Positions 39,547-51,464 are shown, counted from the stretch's first letter. The stretch is DNA of 64,000 nt from Streptacidiphilus jeojiense (GCF_000719095.1 NZ_JOEH01000003.1:62001-126000), one strand, 5' to 3'. The notes: generated by a model not told the origin, from the letters alone. Numbers and translations are program-made.

Positions 39547-42366
39547 ATGCCCCGCACCAAGAAGTTCCGCCGGCTCCGACTGCTGGTGATCCTTGTCGTC
39601 CTGCTGCTGGTCGCCGGCGCAGGACTCGGCGGCTGGCTGGGGGTGAGGACCGTCAAGTCCTCGTTCCCGCAGACCACCGGCACGCTGCGGCTCGCCGGGC
39701 TCTCGGCGCCGGTCAGCGTGGACCGCGACAGCAAGGGCATCCCGCAGATCTACGCGAACACCCCGGCGGACCTGTTCAAGGCCCAGGGATACGTGCAGGC
39801 TCAGGACCGCTTCTGGCAGATGGACGTCGACCGGCACATCACCGCGGGCACCCTGGCCTCGATGTTCGGCAAGGGACAGGTGGAGACCGACGCCTTCATC
39901 CGCACCATGGGATGGCGCGACGTGGCACAGCAGGAGTACGACACCAAGCTCGACGCCACCACCAAGCAGTACCTCCAGGACTACGCGGACGGCGTCAACG
40001 CCTGGCTCGCCGAACACCCCGGCGGGGCCGGCGCCTCGCTGGAGTACGCCCTGCTCGGCACGGCCTACAGCGGCTACAAGCCGGCGCCGTGGACCCCGGT
40101 GGACTCGGTGTCCTGGCTGAAGGCGATGGCCTGGGACCTCAGCGGCAACATGCAGCAGGAGATCGACCGCTCGCTGCTCTCGCAGAAGCTCAGCAAGGAG
40201 CAGATCGCGGAGCTGTACCCGTCCTACCCGTACAGCACCAACAGCACCATCCTGAAGACCGGAACGGTCACCGACGCCGGCACCGCCAAGGCCACCTACC
40301 ACCCGGCGGCCGGTGACGGGTCGTCGGGCTCCTCGGGCTCGTCGGGCGGCTCGTCCGGCAGCGGCGGAAGCAGTTCCGGCACGACGACCCAGGCCTCCTC
40401 GACCACCGGCAGCAGCGGTGCCGTCTCCAGTGCGGTGCAGGCCTCCCAGTCGGCGACCACCCAGCTCGCCGCCAACCTGGACAGCATTCCCGCGCTGCTC
40501 GGCGACCCCGGTCAGGGCATCGGCTCCAACTCCTGGGTGGTCTCCGGCAGTCACACCACCACCGGCGAACCGCTGCTGGCCAACGACCCGCACCTGGGCC
40601 CGGGGCTGCCGTCCATCTGGTACCAGATGGGCCTGCACTGCAACGTCGTCAACGCGGCGTGCCCGTACGACACCACCGGCTTCACCTTCGCCGGGATGCC
40701 GGGCGTGGTGATCGGCCACAACCAGTCGATCTCCTGGGGCTTCACCAACCTCGGCGCCGACGTCCAGGACCTCTACCTGGAGCAGGTCACCGGCGACGAC
40801 ACCTACCTGTACGACGGCAAGAACAAGAAGTTCACCACCCGCCAGGAGGTGATCAAGGTCGCCGGGGGCGCCGACCAGACCATCACCGTGCGCAGCACCG
40901 CCGACGGCATGCCGATCATCTCCGACCACAACACCGAGCAGCAGTCGGTCGGCCAGGACGCCCCGGTCGACGGCACCGCGCCACCGCGCAACGGCGGCTA
41001 CGCCATCGCGCTGCGCTGGACCGCGCTGGACCCCGGCAACACCATGGACGCCGTCTTCGAGCTGGACCGGGCCACCGACTTCACCCAGTTCAAGGCCGCC
41101 GCGCGGGACTTCGCCGTGCCGGCGCAGAACCTGATCTACGCCGACACCGCCGGGAACATCGGCTACCAGGCCCCCGGCCAGATCCCGATCCGCGCCAAGG
41201 GCGACGACGGCACCTACCCGATGCCGGGCTGGACCGACCAGTACCAGTGGAAGGGCTTCATCCCGCAGGCGGCGCTGCCGTACGTGGAGAACCCCGCCTC
41301 CGGGTACATCGTCACCGCCAACCAGGCCGTGGTGGACACCTCCTACCCGTACGAGCTGACCGACGACTGGGGCTACGGCACCCGGTCCCAGCAGATCACC
41401 GACCTGATCAAGTCCAAGCTGGCGAACGGCGGCAAGATCTCGCCGGACGACATGCAGAGCATGCAGACCGACGACACCAGCGTGATGGCGCAGACCCTGG
41501 TGCCCTACCTGCTCAAGGTTCCGCTGAGCGACCCCTACTACAAGGACGCGCAGCAGCTGCTGAAGGACTGGAACTACAAGCAGGACGCCGGATCGGCGGC
41601 CGCCGCGTACTACAACGCGGTCTGGAGCAACCTGCTGCACCTGGCCTTCGACGAGCAGTTCCCGGCGCAGGTCCGGGCCACCACCGACTGCGTGCTGCAA
41701 CTGCCGGCCGGCACCGCGCAGGTGCCGGTGGACGGGGTGAACGCGGCGCCCAAGCGGGTCTCGGTCTGCGGCACCCGCAGCCCGGACCAGGCCCAGCCGG
41801 ACGGCGGCGACCAGTGGACCACCGTGGTCACCGCGCTGCTGAAGCAGCCCAACAGCGACTGGTGGACCTACACCGACGCCCAGGGCGCGCAGGTCCAGGG
41901 CCTGGACAACATGCTGCTCAAGGCCATGGTCGACGCCCGCAAGCAGCTGACCTCGCTGATGGGCAAGGACATCAGCACCTGGAGCTGGGGCCGGATCCAC
42001 ACGCTGACCCTCAAGGAGCAGACCCTCGGCACGGACAACTCCTCGATCTTCTCCGGCCTGGTGCACAAGCTGCTCGACCGCGGCCCGTACCAGCTGGACG
42101 GCAGCAGCGCGGCGGTGGACGCCACCGGATGGGACGCCGCGGCGGGCTACCAGGTGGACTGGGCGCCCTCGATGCGGATGGTGGTGGACCTGTCCGACCT
42201 GGACGCCTCACGCTGGATCAACGTCGGCGGCGCCTCCGGCCACGCCTACAGCGCCCACTACAACGACCAGACCCAGCTCTGGGCCGAGGGCCAGCTGCTG
42301 ACCTGGCCGTTCGCCAAGAGCGCGGTGCAGGCGGCGACCGTCGACAAACTGACACTGACGCCGTAG
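39547..42366 (+). CDS. Penicillin acylase/N-acyl-homoserine-lactone acylase family protein (Ntn hydrolase)
   Basis: 939 residues. An N-terminal hydrophobic segment (LVILVVLLLVAGAGLGGWLG) anchors or exports it. The alpha part has IPQIYANTPADLFKAQGYVQ and DRFWQMDVDRHITAG. A low-complexity Ser/Gly/Thr spacer (about 255-300) precedes IGSNSWVVSGSHTTTGEPLL, where the Ser after GSN is the expected nucleophile exposed by self-cleavage, and ANDPHLG follows. The beta part has ISWGFTNLGADVQDLYLEQ. The family hydrolyses amide bonds of beta-lactams, acyl-homoserine lactones or aculeacin-type lipopeptides; the substrate here is unknown. AAGGA before the ATG at 39547 sets the start. Confidence 0.9.
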   Translation: MPRTKKFRRLRLLVILVVLLLVAGAGLGGWLGVRTVKSSFPQTTGTLRLAGLSAPVSVDRDSKGIPQIYANTPADLFKAQGYVQAQDRFWQMDVDRHITAGTLASMFGKGQVETDAFIRTMGWRDVAQQEYDTKLDATTKQYLQDYADGVNAWLAEHPGGAGASLEYALLGTAYSGYKPAPWTPVDSVSWLKAMAWDLSGNMQQEIDRSLLSQKLSKEQIAELYPSYPYSTNSTILKTGTVTDAGTAKATYHPAAGDGSSGSSGSSGGSSGSGGSSSGTTTQASSTTGSSGAVSSAVQASQSATTQLAANLDSIPALLGDPGQGIGSNSWVVSGSHTTTGEPLLANDPHLGPGLPSIWYQMGLHCNVVNAACPYDTTGFTFAGMPGVVIGHNQSISWGFTNLGADVQDLYLEQVTGDDTYLYDGKNKKFTTRQEVIKVAGGADQTITVRSTADGMPIISDHNTEQQSVGQDAPVDGTAPPRNGGYAIALRWTALDPGNTMDAVFELDRATDFTQFKAAARDFAVPAQNLIYADTAGNIGYQAPGQIPIRAKGDDGTYPMPGWTDQYQWKGFIPQAALPYVENPASGYIVTANQAVVDTSYPYELTDDWGYGTRSQQITDLIKSKLANGGKISPDDMQSMQTDDTSVMAQTLVPYLLKVPLSDPYYKDAQQLLKDWNYKQDAGSAAAAYYNAVWSNLLHLAFDEQFPAQVRATTDCVLQLPAGTAQVPVDGVNAAPKRVSVCGTRSPDQAQPDGGDQWTTVVTALLKQPNSDWWTYTDAQGAQVQGLDNMLLKAMVDARKQLTSLMGKDISTWSWGRIHTLTLKEQTLGTDNSSIFSGLVHKLLDRGPYQLDGSSAAVDATGWDAAAGYQVDWAPSMRMVVDLSDLDASRWINVGGASGHAYSAHYNDQTQLWAEGQLLTWPFAKSAVQAATVDKLTLTP

Positions 42367-42398
42367 CCGGGCGGCCCGAACCCGCGGGGCCAGGGCGG

Positions 42399-42983
42399 TC
42401 ACGCCCCGAAGCGCCACAGCTTCGAGGGCGTGACCGCCGCGTCCACCGGGCGGTCGTGCGCCTCGGCCGGGACCTCCGGCAGCACCTCGTGGTCGTAGAG
42501 CAGGGTCACCAGCGGCGCCCGCGAGTCCGCCGCGGCAAGCCGGGCCAGCACCCGGTCGTAGCTGCCGCCGCCGCGGCCCAGTCTGACGCCCCGTCGGTCC
42601 ACCGCCAGGCCCGGCATCAGCACCAGGTCCGCCCGGCACACCGCCTCGGTGCCGAGCGGCGCACCCGCCGGTTCGCGCAGCCCGCGGCGCGCCCCGACCA
42701 GGCTCTCCGCGCCCTGGTAGGCACCCCAGTCCAGATCGTTGTCCGGGCGCAGCAGCGGCAGCAGCACCTGCACCCCCCGCGCCCGCAGCTCGTCCAGCAG
42801 CGCCAGGGTGCCGGGCTCCGCCCCCACCGAGACATAGCCGGCCACCACCGCGGGCAGGCGGGCCGGCAGGAGCTCCAGCGCCCGGTGGCCCAGCGCCAGC
42901 CCCGCCTGCTGCCGCTGCTCGGGTGACATCGCGGCGCGGGCGGCCAACAGGCGTGACCTCAGGGCGGTCTTGTCGTTCAACAT
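42399..42983 (-). CDS. 5-formyltetrahydrofolate cyclo-ligase
   Basis: 194 residues, normal length. Converts 5-formyl-THF to 5,10-methenyl-THF with ATP, returning folate to the active pool. Seen are KTALRSRLLAARAAMSPEQR at the start, VLLPLLRPDNDLDWGAYQG, and the nucleotide/substrate loop VDRRGVRLGRGGGSYDRVLA followed by LVTLLYDHEVLPEVPAEAHD. It is divergent from the GGDEF gene and part of a common actinobacterial neighbourhood (FTHF ligase, galU, glp, GNAT, sepX). The ATG at 42983 has only a weak ribosome site. Confidence 0.93.
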   Translation of the reverse strand: MLNDKTALRSRLLAARAAMSPEQRQQAGLALGHRALELLPARLPAVVAGYVSVGAEPGTLALLDELRARGVQVLLPLLRPDNDLDWGAYQGAESLVGARRGLREPAGAPLGTEAVCRADLVLMPGLAVDRRGVRLGRGGGSYDRVLARLAAADSRAPLVTLLYDHEVLPEVPAEAHDRPVDAAVTPSKLWRFGA

Positions 42984-43058
42984 GGGATGAGCGGGCCTTT
43001 CGTGCGCGAGCCGGGCGGGGCACGCCCAGTCTGCACGCGCCGACGGAGGGGCACGCCG

Positions 43059-44015
43059 ATGGACCTGCCGACCGTACTGTCAGCGGCCCTCGCCGCGCTG
43101 CTGCTGACCGCCTCGGCCGTCGCCGCCGTGGCGCTGGTACGGCTGCGCCGGGTCCGCGGCAGCGCCGCCGCGAGCGAGCTGAGCCTGCGGCAGGAGCTGC
43201 AGCGGCTCCAGCAGGGCCGGGCCGAACTGGAACGCACCTCCTACACCGACGCCCTCACCGGGGTCTGGAACTACCGCTACCTGCAACTGGCCCTGGACCG
43301 GGAGATCGCCCGCTGCGCCCGCCGGCCGGTGCAGCCGGAGGGCGCCGACCGGCTCTCGGTACTGCTGCTGGAGATCGAGGGCTTCGACGAGATCCGCCGC
43401 GAGCACGGCCACCAGCGCGGCGGCGCGGTGCTGCGCGACCTGGCCCAGCGGCTGGCCATGGAGGTCCGCGAGACCGACGTCTTCGGCCGCTACGGCGGGG
43501 AGGAGTTCCTGGTGCTGCTGCCGGACACGGACGCCGCCGGGGCCGAGCACGTCGCCGAACGGCTCCGCTGGACGGTCCGCAGGCACCCGCTGGCGCTGCC
43601 GTCCGTCCCGGTGCCGGCGGACGGCCCGGGGGCGGCCCCGGTCAACGGGCTCGGCGCCGTGGTCGGCACCGCCGTGCTGCCCAGGGACGGCGCGCACGCT
43701 GCGCTGCTGCTGCGCGCGGCCGACCGGGCACTGGCCGCGGCCCGCGCCGCCGCGGCGGACGCCTCGGCGCCGCCACCATCGGGCGGTTCCGGGTCCACGA
43801 CCGCACCGGAGTCGACGTTCGAACCGATGTCCGAATCGGTGTCCGGGGCCGTGCAGGCGCCGCCGGACGCTCCCACCAGCGGTCCGGCGGAGGCCGCCGA
43901 CCCCGGCTCCGACCAGGACACCTGCCGGACCGGCGATCAATCCCTGCCGTCAACTGCCGTGTCGCAGCCCGTTTACCGGCTGCTGGCACAGGGATGTGAC
44001 CTGTCTGTGACCTGA
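43059..44015 (+). CDS. GGDEF-domain diguanylate cyclase, membrane-anchored
   Basis: 318 residues. One N-terminal membrane helix (VLSAALAALLLTASAVAAVALV), a short coiled coil, then a GGDEF domain with YTDALTGVWNYRYLQLALDR, LSVLLLEIEGFDEIRREHGH and the active-site loop GRYGGEEFLVLLP. GGEEF is a catalytically competent variant, so c-di-GMP synthesis is expected; c-di-GMP controls BldD and development in streptomycetes. No clear inhibitory RxxD site stands before the loop. The last 70 residues are disordered. GGAGGGG before the ATG at 43059 fixes the start. Confidence 0.88.
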   Translation: MDLPTVLSAALAALLLTASAVAAVALVRLRRVRGSAAASELSLRQELQRLQQGRAELERTSYTDALTGVWNYRYLQLALDREIARCARRPVQPEGADRLSVLLLEIEGFDEIRREHGHQRGGAVLRDLAQRLAMEVRETDVFGRYGGEEFLVLLPDTDAAGAEHVAERLRWTVRRHPLALPSVPVPADGPGAAPVNGLGAVVGTAVLPRDGAHAALLLRAADRALAAARAAAADASAPPPSGGSGSTTAPESTFEPMSESVSGAVQAPPDAPTSGPAEAADPGSDQDTCRTGDQSLPSTAVSQPVYRLLAQGCDLSVT

Positions 44016-44072
44016 CAGTGAATGCCCGGGGTCAGGCCTGACCTGCGACGGTGGGCAAGTACAGTCATCGGT

Positions 44073-45026
44073 ATGACGAAAGCACGTGCGCGCCAGATCA
44101 CCAAGGCTGTGATCCCTGCCGCGGGTCTGGGTACCCGGTTCCTTCCGGCGACCAAGGCGACTCCCAAGGAGATGCTGCCGGTCGTGGACAAGCCCGCGAT
44201 CCAGTACGTGGTGGAGGAAGCCGCGTCCGCCGGCCTGACCGACGTGCTGATGATCACCGGGCGCAACAAGCGTCCGCTGGAGGACCACTTCGACCGCGCG
44301 TACGAGCTGGAGGAGCTGCTGGTCCGCAAGGGCGACGAGGCCAAGCTGGCCCGGGTCCGGGAGTCCAGCGACCTCGCCACCATGCACTACGTCCGCCAGG
44401 GCGACCCCAAGGGGCTCGGCCACGCGGTGCTCTGCGCCGAGCCGCACGTCGCCGACCAGCCGTTCGCGGTGCTCCTCGGCGACGACCTGATCGACCCGCG
44501 CGACCCGCTGCTGGCCAAGATGATCGACGTCCAGCGCGAGCTCGGCGGCAGCGTCGTGGCGCTGATCGAGGTCGCCCCCGAGCAGGCGCACCTCTACGGC
44601 TGCGCCGCGGTGAAGCCGGCCGAGTGGCACGGCACCCTCGGCGGCGACGACGAGATCGTCCGGATCACCGACCTGGTGGAGAAGCCCGCCGAGGGCGAGG
44701 CCCCCAGCAACTACGCGGTGATCGGCCGCTACGTCCTCGACCCCACCGTGTTCGACGTGCTGCGGGAGACCCCGCCCGGCAAGAACGACGAGATCCAGCT
44801 CACCGACGCGCTCCGGGTGCTCGCCCAGCGCACCCCGGGCCGGGGCGGCCCGGTCCACGGCGTCCTCTTCAAGGGCCGCCGCTACGACACGGGCGACCGC
44901 GGCGACTACCTCCGCGCGATCGTCCGCCTGGCGTGCGAGCGTGATGACCTGGGCCCGGACTTCCGGACCTGGCTCAAGGAGCTCGTCGGCAGCGGCGAGC
45001 TGGACACCCTCACCGGGGCCGAGTAA
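44073..45026 (+). CDS. galU: UTP--glucose-1-phosphate uridylyltransferase
   Basis: 317 residues. Makes UDP-glucose from UTP and glucose-1-phosphate. The nucleotidyl-transfer motif AVIPAAGLGTRFLPATKATP is at the start, followed by KEMLPVVDKPAIQYVVEEA, QGDPKGLGHAVLCAE, LLGDDLIDP, and VEKPAEGEAPSNYAVIGRYV with FKGRRYDTGDRGDYL. Length is typical. The ATG at 44073 is chosen because the family begins at this point; a 17-codon upstream extension is not conserved. It is followed by glp after 80 bp in an arrangement seen in many actinobacteria. Confidence 0.94.
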   Translation: MTKARARQITKAVIPAAGLGTRFLPATKATPKEMLPVVDKPAIQYVVEEAASAGLTDVLMITGRNKRPLEDHFDRAYELEELLVRKGDEAKLARVRESSDLATMHYVRQGDPKGLGHAVLCAEPHVADQPFAVLLGDDLIDPRDPLLAKMIDVQRELGGSVVALIEVAPEQAHLYGCAAVKPAEWHGTLGGDDEIVRITDLVEKPAEGEAPSNYAVIGRYVLDPTVFDVLRETPPGKNDEIQLTDALRVLAQRTPGRGGPVHGVLFKGRRYDTGDRGDYLRAIVRLACERDDLGPDFRTWLKELVGSGELDTLTGAE

Positions 45027-45106
45027 CCGCCGGCAGGACATCTTCGGGTCCTGGAGGGGGTAGGCAGCCGGAGGACGAACGCAGCACGGCAAGCAGGGGG
45101 AGAACA

Positions 45107-46489
45107 GTGAGCGACCACCAGCACGAGCACACCGCCGAGGGAGACCCCTGCGCCGCCGACAGCGGAGCCGAGCGGTACTGGACGGTCGACGAGCACCTCG
45201 CCGACATCCTCGGCACGGTCGGCCCGCTGCCCCCGCTCGACCTGCAACTGCTGGAGGCCCAGGGCTGCCTGACGGTGGAACGGATCACCGCCGGGGTCGA
45301 CCTGCCGCCGTTCGACAACAGCTCCATGGACGGCTACGCGGTCCGGATCGCCGACATCGAGGGGGCCACCGAGGAGTACCCCTCGGTGCTCACCGTCGTC
45401 GGCGACATCGCCGCCGGCGCCGCCGACCTGCCGGTGGTCGGCCCCGGGCAGTGCGCCCGGATCATGACCGGGGCGCCGCTGCCACCCGGCGCCGAGGCCG
45501 TGGTCCCGGTCGAGTGGACCGACGGCGGCAGCGGCGGCAAGGACGCCGCGGTGGGCATGGCCCCGCACAGCAGTTCGCCGGAGGGGGCCGGCGGCGAGGT
45601 CCGGGTGTTCCAGCCGGCCGAGAACGGCGCCTTCGTCCGGCGCCGGGGCGACGACATCACGGCCGGTCAGGTGGTGCTGCCCGAGGGCACCCTGCTGGGC
45701 CCGGCCCAGATCGGACTGCTCGCGGCGATCGGCCAGGACAGCGTGCGGGTGCGGCCCCGTCCGCGGGTGGTGGTGCTCTCCACCGGCAGCGAGCTGGTGC
45801 AGCCCGGCACCGCGGTCGGTCCCGGGCAGATCAGCGACTCCAACAGCTTCGCCCTGACCGCGGCGGCCAGGGACGCCGGCGCCATCGCCTACCGGGTCGG
45901 CGGGGTCCCCGACGACGCCGCGCGGCTGCGCGAGGTCGTCGAGGACCAGCTGATCCGCGCCGACCTGGTGGTCACCAGCGGCGGTGTCAGCGTGGGGGCC
46001 TACGACGTGGTCAAGGAGGCGCTGGCGCCGGAGGGCGGCGAGCAGCCGCCGCTGGGCGCGATCTCCTTCCGCAAGCTGCGGATGCAGCCGGGCAAGCCGC
46101 AGGGCTTCGGCCTGCTGGACGGCACCGTCCCGCTGTTCGCGCTGCCGGGCAACCCGGTCAGCGCCTACCTCTCCTTCGAGCTCTTCGTCCGCCCGGCGAT
46201 CCGGGCCATGCTGGGCGCCGAGGAAGTGCACCGCCCCGTGGTGCGAGCGGTGCTCTCGCAGGGGCTGCGGTCCCCGTCCGGGCGCCGGCAGTTCGCCAGG
46301 GCGCGGTACGTGGCCGGCGGGCCCGGCGAGCCGGGGAGCGTCGCCCCGGTCGGCGGAGCCGGCTCGCACCTGGTGGGACCGCTGGCGCAGGCCAACTCCG
46401 TGATCGTGGTCCCCGAGGACACCACCTCGGTCGAGGCGGGTGAGCAGGTGGAGGTCGTCCTGCTGGAAGCCGCGGACCGCCCGATCTGA
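45107..46489 (+). CDS. glp: Gephyrin-like molybdotransferase Glp (MoeA family)
   Basis: 460 residues. MoeA-fold signatures are all present: PPFDNSSMDGYAVRI, IMTGAPLPPGAEAVVPVEW, VVVLSTGSELVQPG, VVTSGGVSVGAYDVVKEAL and LFALPGNPVSAYLSFELFV. A roughly 25-residue Gly/Ser insert (GGSGGKDAAVG region) makes it longer than MoeA. In Corynebacterium the gephyrin-like Glp binds FtsZ and the membrane receptor GlpR (SepX in Streptomyces) and takes part in division. The sepX gene lies four genes downstream, which favours Glp over a purely biosynthetic MoeA, though both roles are possible. The start is GTG behind GGGGGAG. Confidence 0.88.
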   Translation: MSDHQHEHTAEGDPCAADSGAERYWTVDEHLADILGTVGPLPPLDLQLLEAQGCLTVERITAGVDLPPFDNSSMDGYAVRIADIEGATEEYPSVLTVVGDIAAGAADLPVVGPGQCARIMTGAPLPPGAEAVVPVEWTDGGSGGKDAAVGMAPHSSSPEGAGGEVRVFQPAENGAFVRRRGDDITAGQVVLPEGTLLGPAQIGLLAAIGQDSVRVRPRPRVVVLSTGSELVQPGTAVGPGQISDSNSFALTAAARDAGAIAYRVGGVPDDAARLREVVEDQLIRADLVVTSGGVSVGAYDVVKEALAPEGGEQPPLGAISFRKLRMQPGKPQGFGLLDGTVPLFALPGNPVSAYLSFELFVRPAIRAMLGAEEVHRPVVRAVLSQGLRSPSGRRQFARARYVAGGPGEPGSVAPVGGAGSHLVGPLAQANSVIVVPEDTTSVEAGEQVEVVLLEAADRPI

Positions 46490-46550
46490 CGGAGCCGCCA
46501 GGCAGCGATAGCCTGTGCCCGCACGGCATCGGCCCCCAGGAGACGACACC

Positions 46551-47057
46551 TTGAGTAGCTCGCACAGCGACCGGCTGACCCACGTCGACGCGACGGGGGC
46601 GGCGCGCATGGTCGACGTCTCCGAGAAGGCCGCCACGGTGCGCACCGCGCGCGCCACCGGCCGGGTGCTGGTCGCGCCCCGGGTGGTGGAGCTGCTGCGC
46701 GGCGAGGGCGTGCCCAAGGGCGACGCCCTGTCGGTGGCCCGGATCGCCGGGATCATGGGCGCCAAGCGCACGCCCGACCTGATCCCGCTCTGCCACCCCA
46801 TCGCCATCTCCGGGGTGACCGTCGAGCTGACCGTCACCGACGAGGCGGTGGAGGTGTCGGCCACGGTCCGCACCGCCGACCGCACCGGGGTGGAGATGGA
46901 GGCGCTGACCGCCGTGGCCGTGGCCGGACTGACCGTCATCGACATGGTCAAGGCCGTGGACAAGGGCGCCAGGATCGACGCGGTGCAGGTGGAGTCCAAG
47001 ACCGGTGGCAAGAGCGGTGACTGGCACCGCGGGGCGGCCGGGGGTGAGCTTCGGTGA
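46551..47057 (+). CDS. moaC: Cyclic pyranopterin monophosphate synthase MoaC
   Basis: 168 residues. Catalyses the second step of molybdenum cofactor synthesis, forming cPMP from the MoaA product. Conserved elements are LTHVDATGAARMVDVSEKA, IAGIMGAKRTPDLIPLCHPI (with the active-site His) and VRTADRTGVEMEALTAVAVA, then TVIDMVKAVDKGARI. The TTG at 46551 is the start because AGGAGA lies 9 bases upstream and the conserved domain follows; the longer frame has no ribosome site. It overlaps mog by GTGA. Confidence 0.93.
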   Translation: MSSSHSDRLTHVDATGAARMVDVSEKAATVRTARATGRVLVAPRVVELLRGEGVPKGDALSVARIAGIMGAKRTPDLIPLCHPIAISGVTVELTVTDEAVEVSATVRTADRTGVEMEALTAVAVAGLTVIDMVKAVDKGARIDAVQVESKTGGKSGDWHRGAAGGELR

Positions 47058-47578
47058 GGCGCGCGCTCGCGGTCACCGTCTCCAACCGCGCCTCGGCCGG
47101 CGTCTACGCCGACAAGGGCGGCCCACTGCTGGTCGAGGGCCTGACCGCGATGGGCTTCCGGGTGGAGGGCCCGCAGGTGGTGCCGGACGGCGAGCCGGTG
47201 CTGGCGGCGCTGCGCGCGGCCGTCGCCGACGGCTACGACGTGGTGCTGACCACCGGCGGGACCGGGCTCACCCCGATGGACCTCACCCCGGAGATGACCG
47301 CGCAGGTGATCGACCGCCCGGCGCCCGGGATCGCCGAGGCGATCCGGGCCGAGGGCCGCGCCGCCGGAGTGCCCACCGCGGCCCTGTCCCGCGGGCTCTC
47401 CGGACTGGCCGGGAACACACTGATCGTCAACCTCCCGGGTTCCACCGGCGGGGTCAGGGACGGCCTGGCGGTGCTGGCGCCGCTGCTGGCCCATGCGGTC
47501 GACCAGGTGCACGGCGGGGACCACCGGCGTCCCGACGACACCGAGAGACCCGACCTCCCGTCAGGAGAACTGCACTGA
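47054..47578 (+). CDS. mog: Molybdopterin adenylyltransferase (MogA/MoaB family)
   Basis: 174 residues. Adenylates molybdopterin before metal insertion. Visible are LAVTVSNRASAGVYADKGGP, the phosphate-binding loop VVLTTGGTGLTPMDLTPEMT, and LSGLAGNTLIVNLPGSTGG, the family's substrate loop. The GTG start shares bases with the moaC stop (GTGA), so translation is coupled. The last 25 residues are an unconserved charged tail that contains the ribosome site for the next gene. Confidence 0.92.
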   Translation: MRRALAVTVSNRASAGVYADKGGPLLVEGLTAMGFRVEGPQVVPDGEPVLAALRAAVADGYDVVLTTGGTGLTPMDLTPEMTAQVIDRPAPGIAEAIRAEGRAAGVPTAALSRGLSGLAGNTLIVNLPGSTGGVRDGLAVLAPLLAHAVDQVHGGDHRRPDDTERPDLPSGELH

Positions 47579-48198
47579 ACGCCTTCTGGCCGGTCGAGCT
47601 GCACGAGGGCCCGGTCGGACTGCGACCGATCCGGGTGCGCGACCGCAGGACCTGGCAGGAGGTCAGCGGCCGCAACCGGCACTGGCTGCGCCGCTGGGAG
47701 GCCACCGTTCCCCCGGCCCAGCCGGGCAACCCGTCGACGCCGCGGCCGACCTACCGTCAGATGGTGCACTTCCTGCGGTCCGAGGCGCATTCCGGGCGGA
47801 TGCTGCCGTTCGTGGTGACCTACGAGGGGCAGCTGGTCGGACAGCTCACCGTCGGCGGCATCACCTGGGGGTCGATGTGCTCGGCCAACATCGGCTACTG
47901 GGTCGACGAGTCGGTGGCCGGGCGGGGGATCATCCCGACGGCGGTGGCGATGGTGGTGGACCACTGCTTCCGCACCATGGGCCTGCACCGGATCGAGGTG
48001 TGCATCCGTCCGGAGAACGGACCCAGCCGGCGGGTGGTGGAGAAGCTCGGCTTCCGCGAGGAGGGAATCCGCCCGCGCTACCTGCACATCGACGGCGGCT
48101 GGCGGGACCACCTGGTCTTCGCGCTGACGGCGGACGAGGTCCCGGAGGGGCTGCTGCGTCGTTGGCGCGGGAACAGTACGTCGGCAGCCAATTCCTAG
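47575..48198 (+). CDS. GNAT acetyltransferase (RimJ/RimL type)
   Basis: 207 residues. Acetyl-CoA-dependent N-acetyltransferase. GPVGLRPIRVRDRRTWQEVS begins the fold, YEGQLVGQLTVGGITWGSMC and YWVDESVAGRGIIPTAVAMV hold the acetyl-CoA loop, and HRIEVCIRPENGPSRRVVEK with GFREEG ends it, as in RimJ-type enzymes. I place the start at CTG 47575: AGGAG lies 8 bases upstream, it overlaps the mog stop as CTGA, and there is no ATG, GTG or TTG before the conserved LRPIR segment. The gene belongs to the conserved galU-glp-GNAT-sepX neighbourhood. Confidence 0.88.
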   Translation: MNAFWPVELHEGPVGLRPIRVRDRRTWQEVSGRNRHWLRRWEATVPPAQPGNPSTPRPTYRQMVHFLRSEAHSGRMLPFVVTYEGQLVGQLTVGGITWGSMCSANIGYWVDESVAGRGIIPTAVAMVVDHCFRTMGLHRIEVCIRPENGPSRRVVEKLGFREEGIRPRYLHIDGGWRDHLVFALTADEVPEGLLRRWRGNSTSAANS

Positions 48199-48704
48199 CG
48201 CTGCATTCACAAACATGTTCGAATGTGTCTGGAATCTGTGATTCAAAGCGACAAAAATAGGGTGGGATGAGCATGAGCGTGCGACACACCGGCCGAAATT
48301 GCCACGGGGCACTACTCCACGCCCGTACGGTGTGAAGCGTGAGCAGTAGCGGCCTCATCTACGCGGTGATCGTGGGGGCCTGGGCTGCCTATCTGGTGCC
48401 GATGTGGCTCCGCCGGCAGGACGAACTGAACGAGGCCCGGCCCACCGAGCGCTTCAGCACCGCGATCCGACTGCTGTCCGGACGGGCGGCGATGGAGCGC
48501 AAGGTCTCCCGCCACCGGGAGGGCGAAGCCCAGGACCCGACCGGAGCACCGCCTCCGCGGTCCGGCGCGGCGTCGGCGATCAAGCCTGCCGCCGGCTCCG
48601 CGACTCCGCCCCGACCGGCGCAACCGGAACCGCAGCGCCCTGCCCCGCAGACGGCCCAGCCGGCCGGAGCCGCCGCCGTTGCCCCGGACCGTCGCGCCGA
48701 CGCC

Positions 48705-48764
48705 CAGCGGTCCGAAGCTCAGCGGTCCGAAGCTCAGCGGTCCGAAGCTCAGCGGTCCGAGGCC
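48705..48764 (+). repeat. 15-bp tandem repeat inside sepX
   Basis: Four copies of CAGCGGTCCGAAGCT, the last with two changes. They encode QRSEA units in the disordered cytoplasmic linker. Copy number probably varies between strains by slippage. Confidence 0.9.
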
Positions 48765-49261
48765 CAGCAGCGGCGCGCCTCCCTGCTGGCCCGCCGCCGG
48801 CGCATGGTGATCCTGCTGTTCGCCGCCTTCACCCTCGGCATGGTCGCCGCGGCGGTGGGCGGCGTCGCCCTGCTCTGGCTCCCGGCCGTTCCGGCCGTCC
48901 TCTTCTCCGTCTACATCGCGCACCTGCGCCGCCAGGAGCGCCGCCGTTTCGAGGTCAAGATCGACCGTCGGCGCGCGGCCGAGGCGGCCCAGCGGGTCCG
49001 CGAGCGCGAGCGGGACCGCCGCCGCGCCGCGGCCGTCCCGGAGACCCAGGCCGTCCCGGCGCCGGCGCCCACCGCGCCCGGTCCGGCTGCGGAGACCGCG
49101 CAGCCCGCAGGCCGTACCGCGAGCGGCTCCGGACTCCACCGCACCAGGGCCCTGGTCGAGGCGGCGGCCGCCGCCGAGGAGTCGGAGGACTGGCACGACG
49201 GCCCGCGCGACCAGTCCGGCGACGCCGAGGGCTGGGACCCGGTCCCGGTCCCGCTCCCCAC

Positions 49262-51340
<2,079 letters not shown>

Positions 51341-51464
51341 TACTACAGCCTTCCTCTTTCGGCTCCGTGCCCGGGATTTCCACCACCGCCAATTTCAATA
51401 TCATTGTACCGTTTTCTTGCAATTTCCGAGGATCATTCAATTCGACACTCGTCTATATATTCAC

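Noticed and set aside
39469..42066. Minus-strand frame over the penicillin acylase gene
   Set aside because: No motifs; the plus strand has a complete acylase with signal, nucleophile and family signatures.
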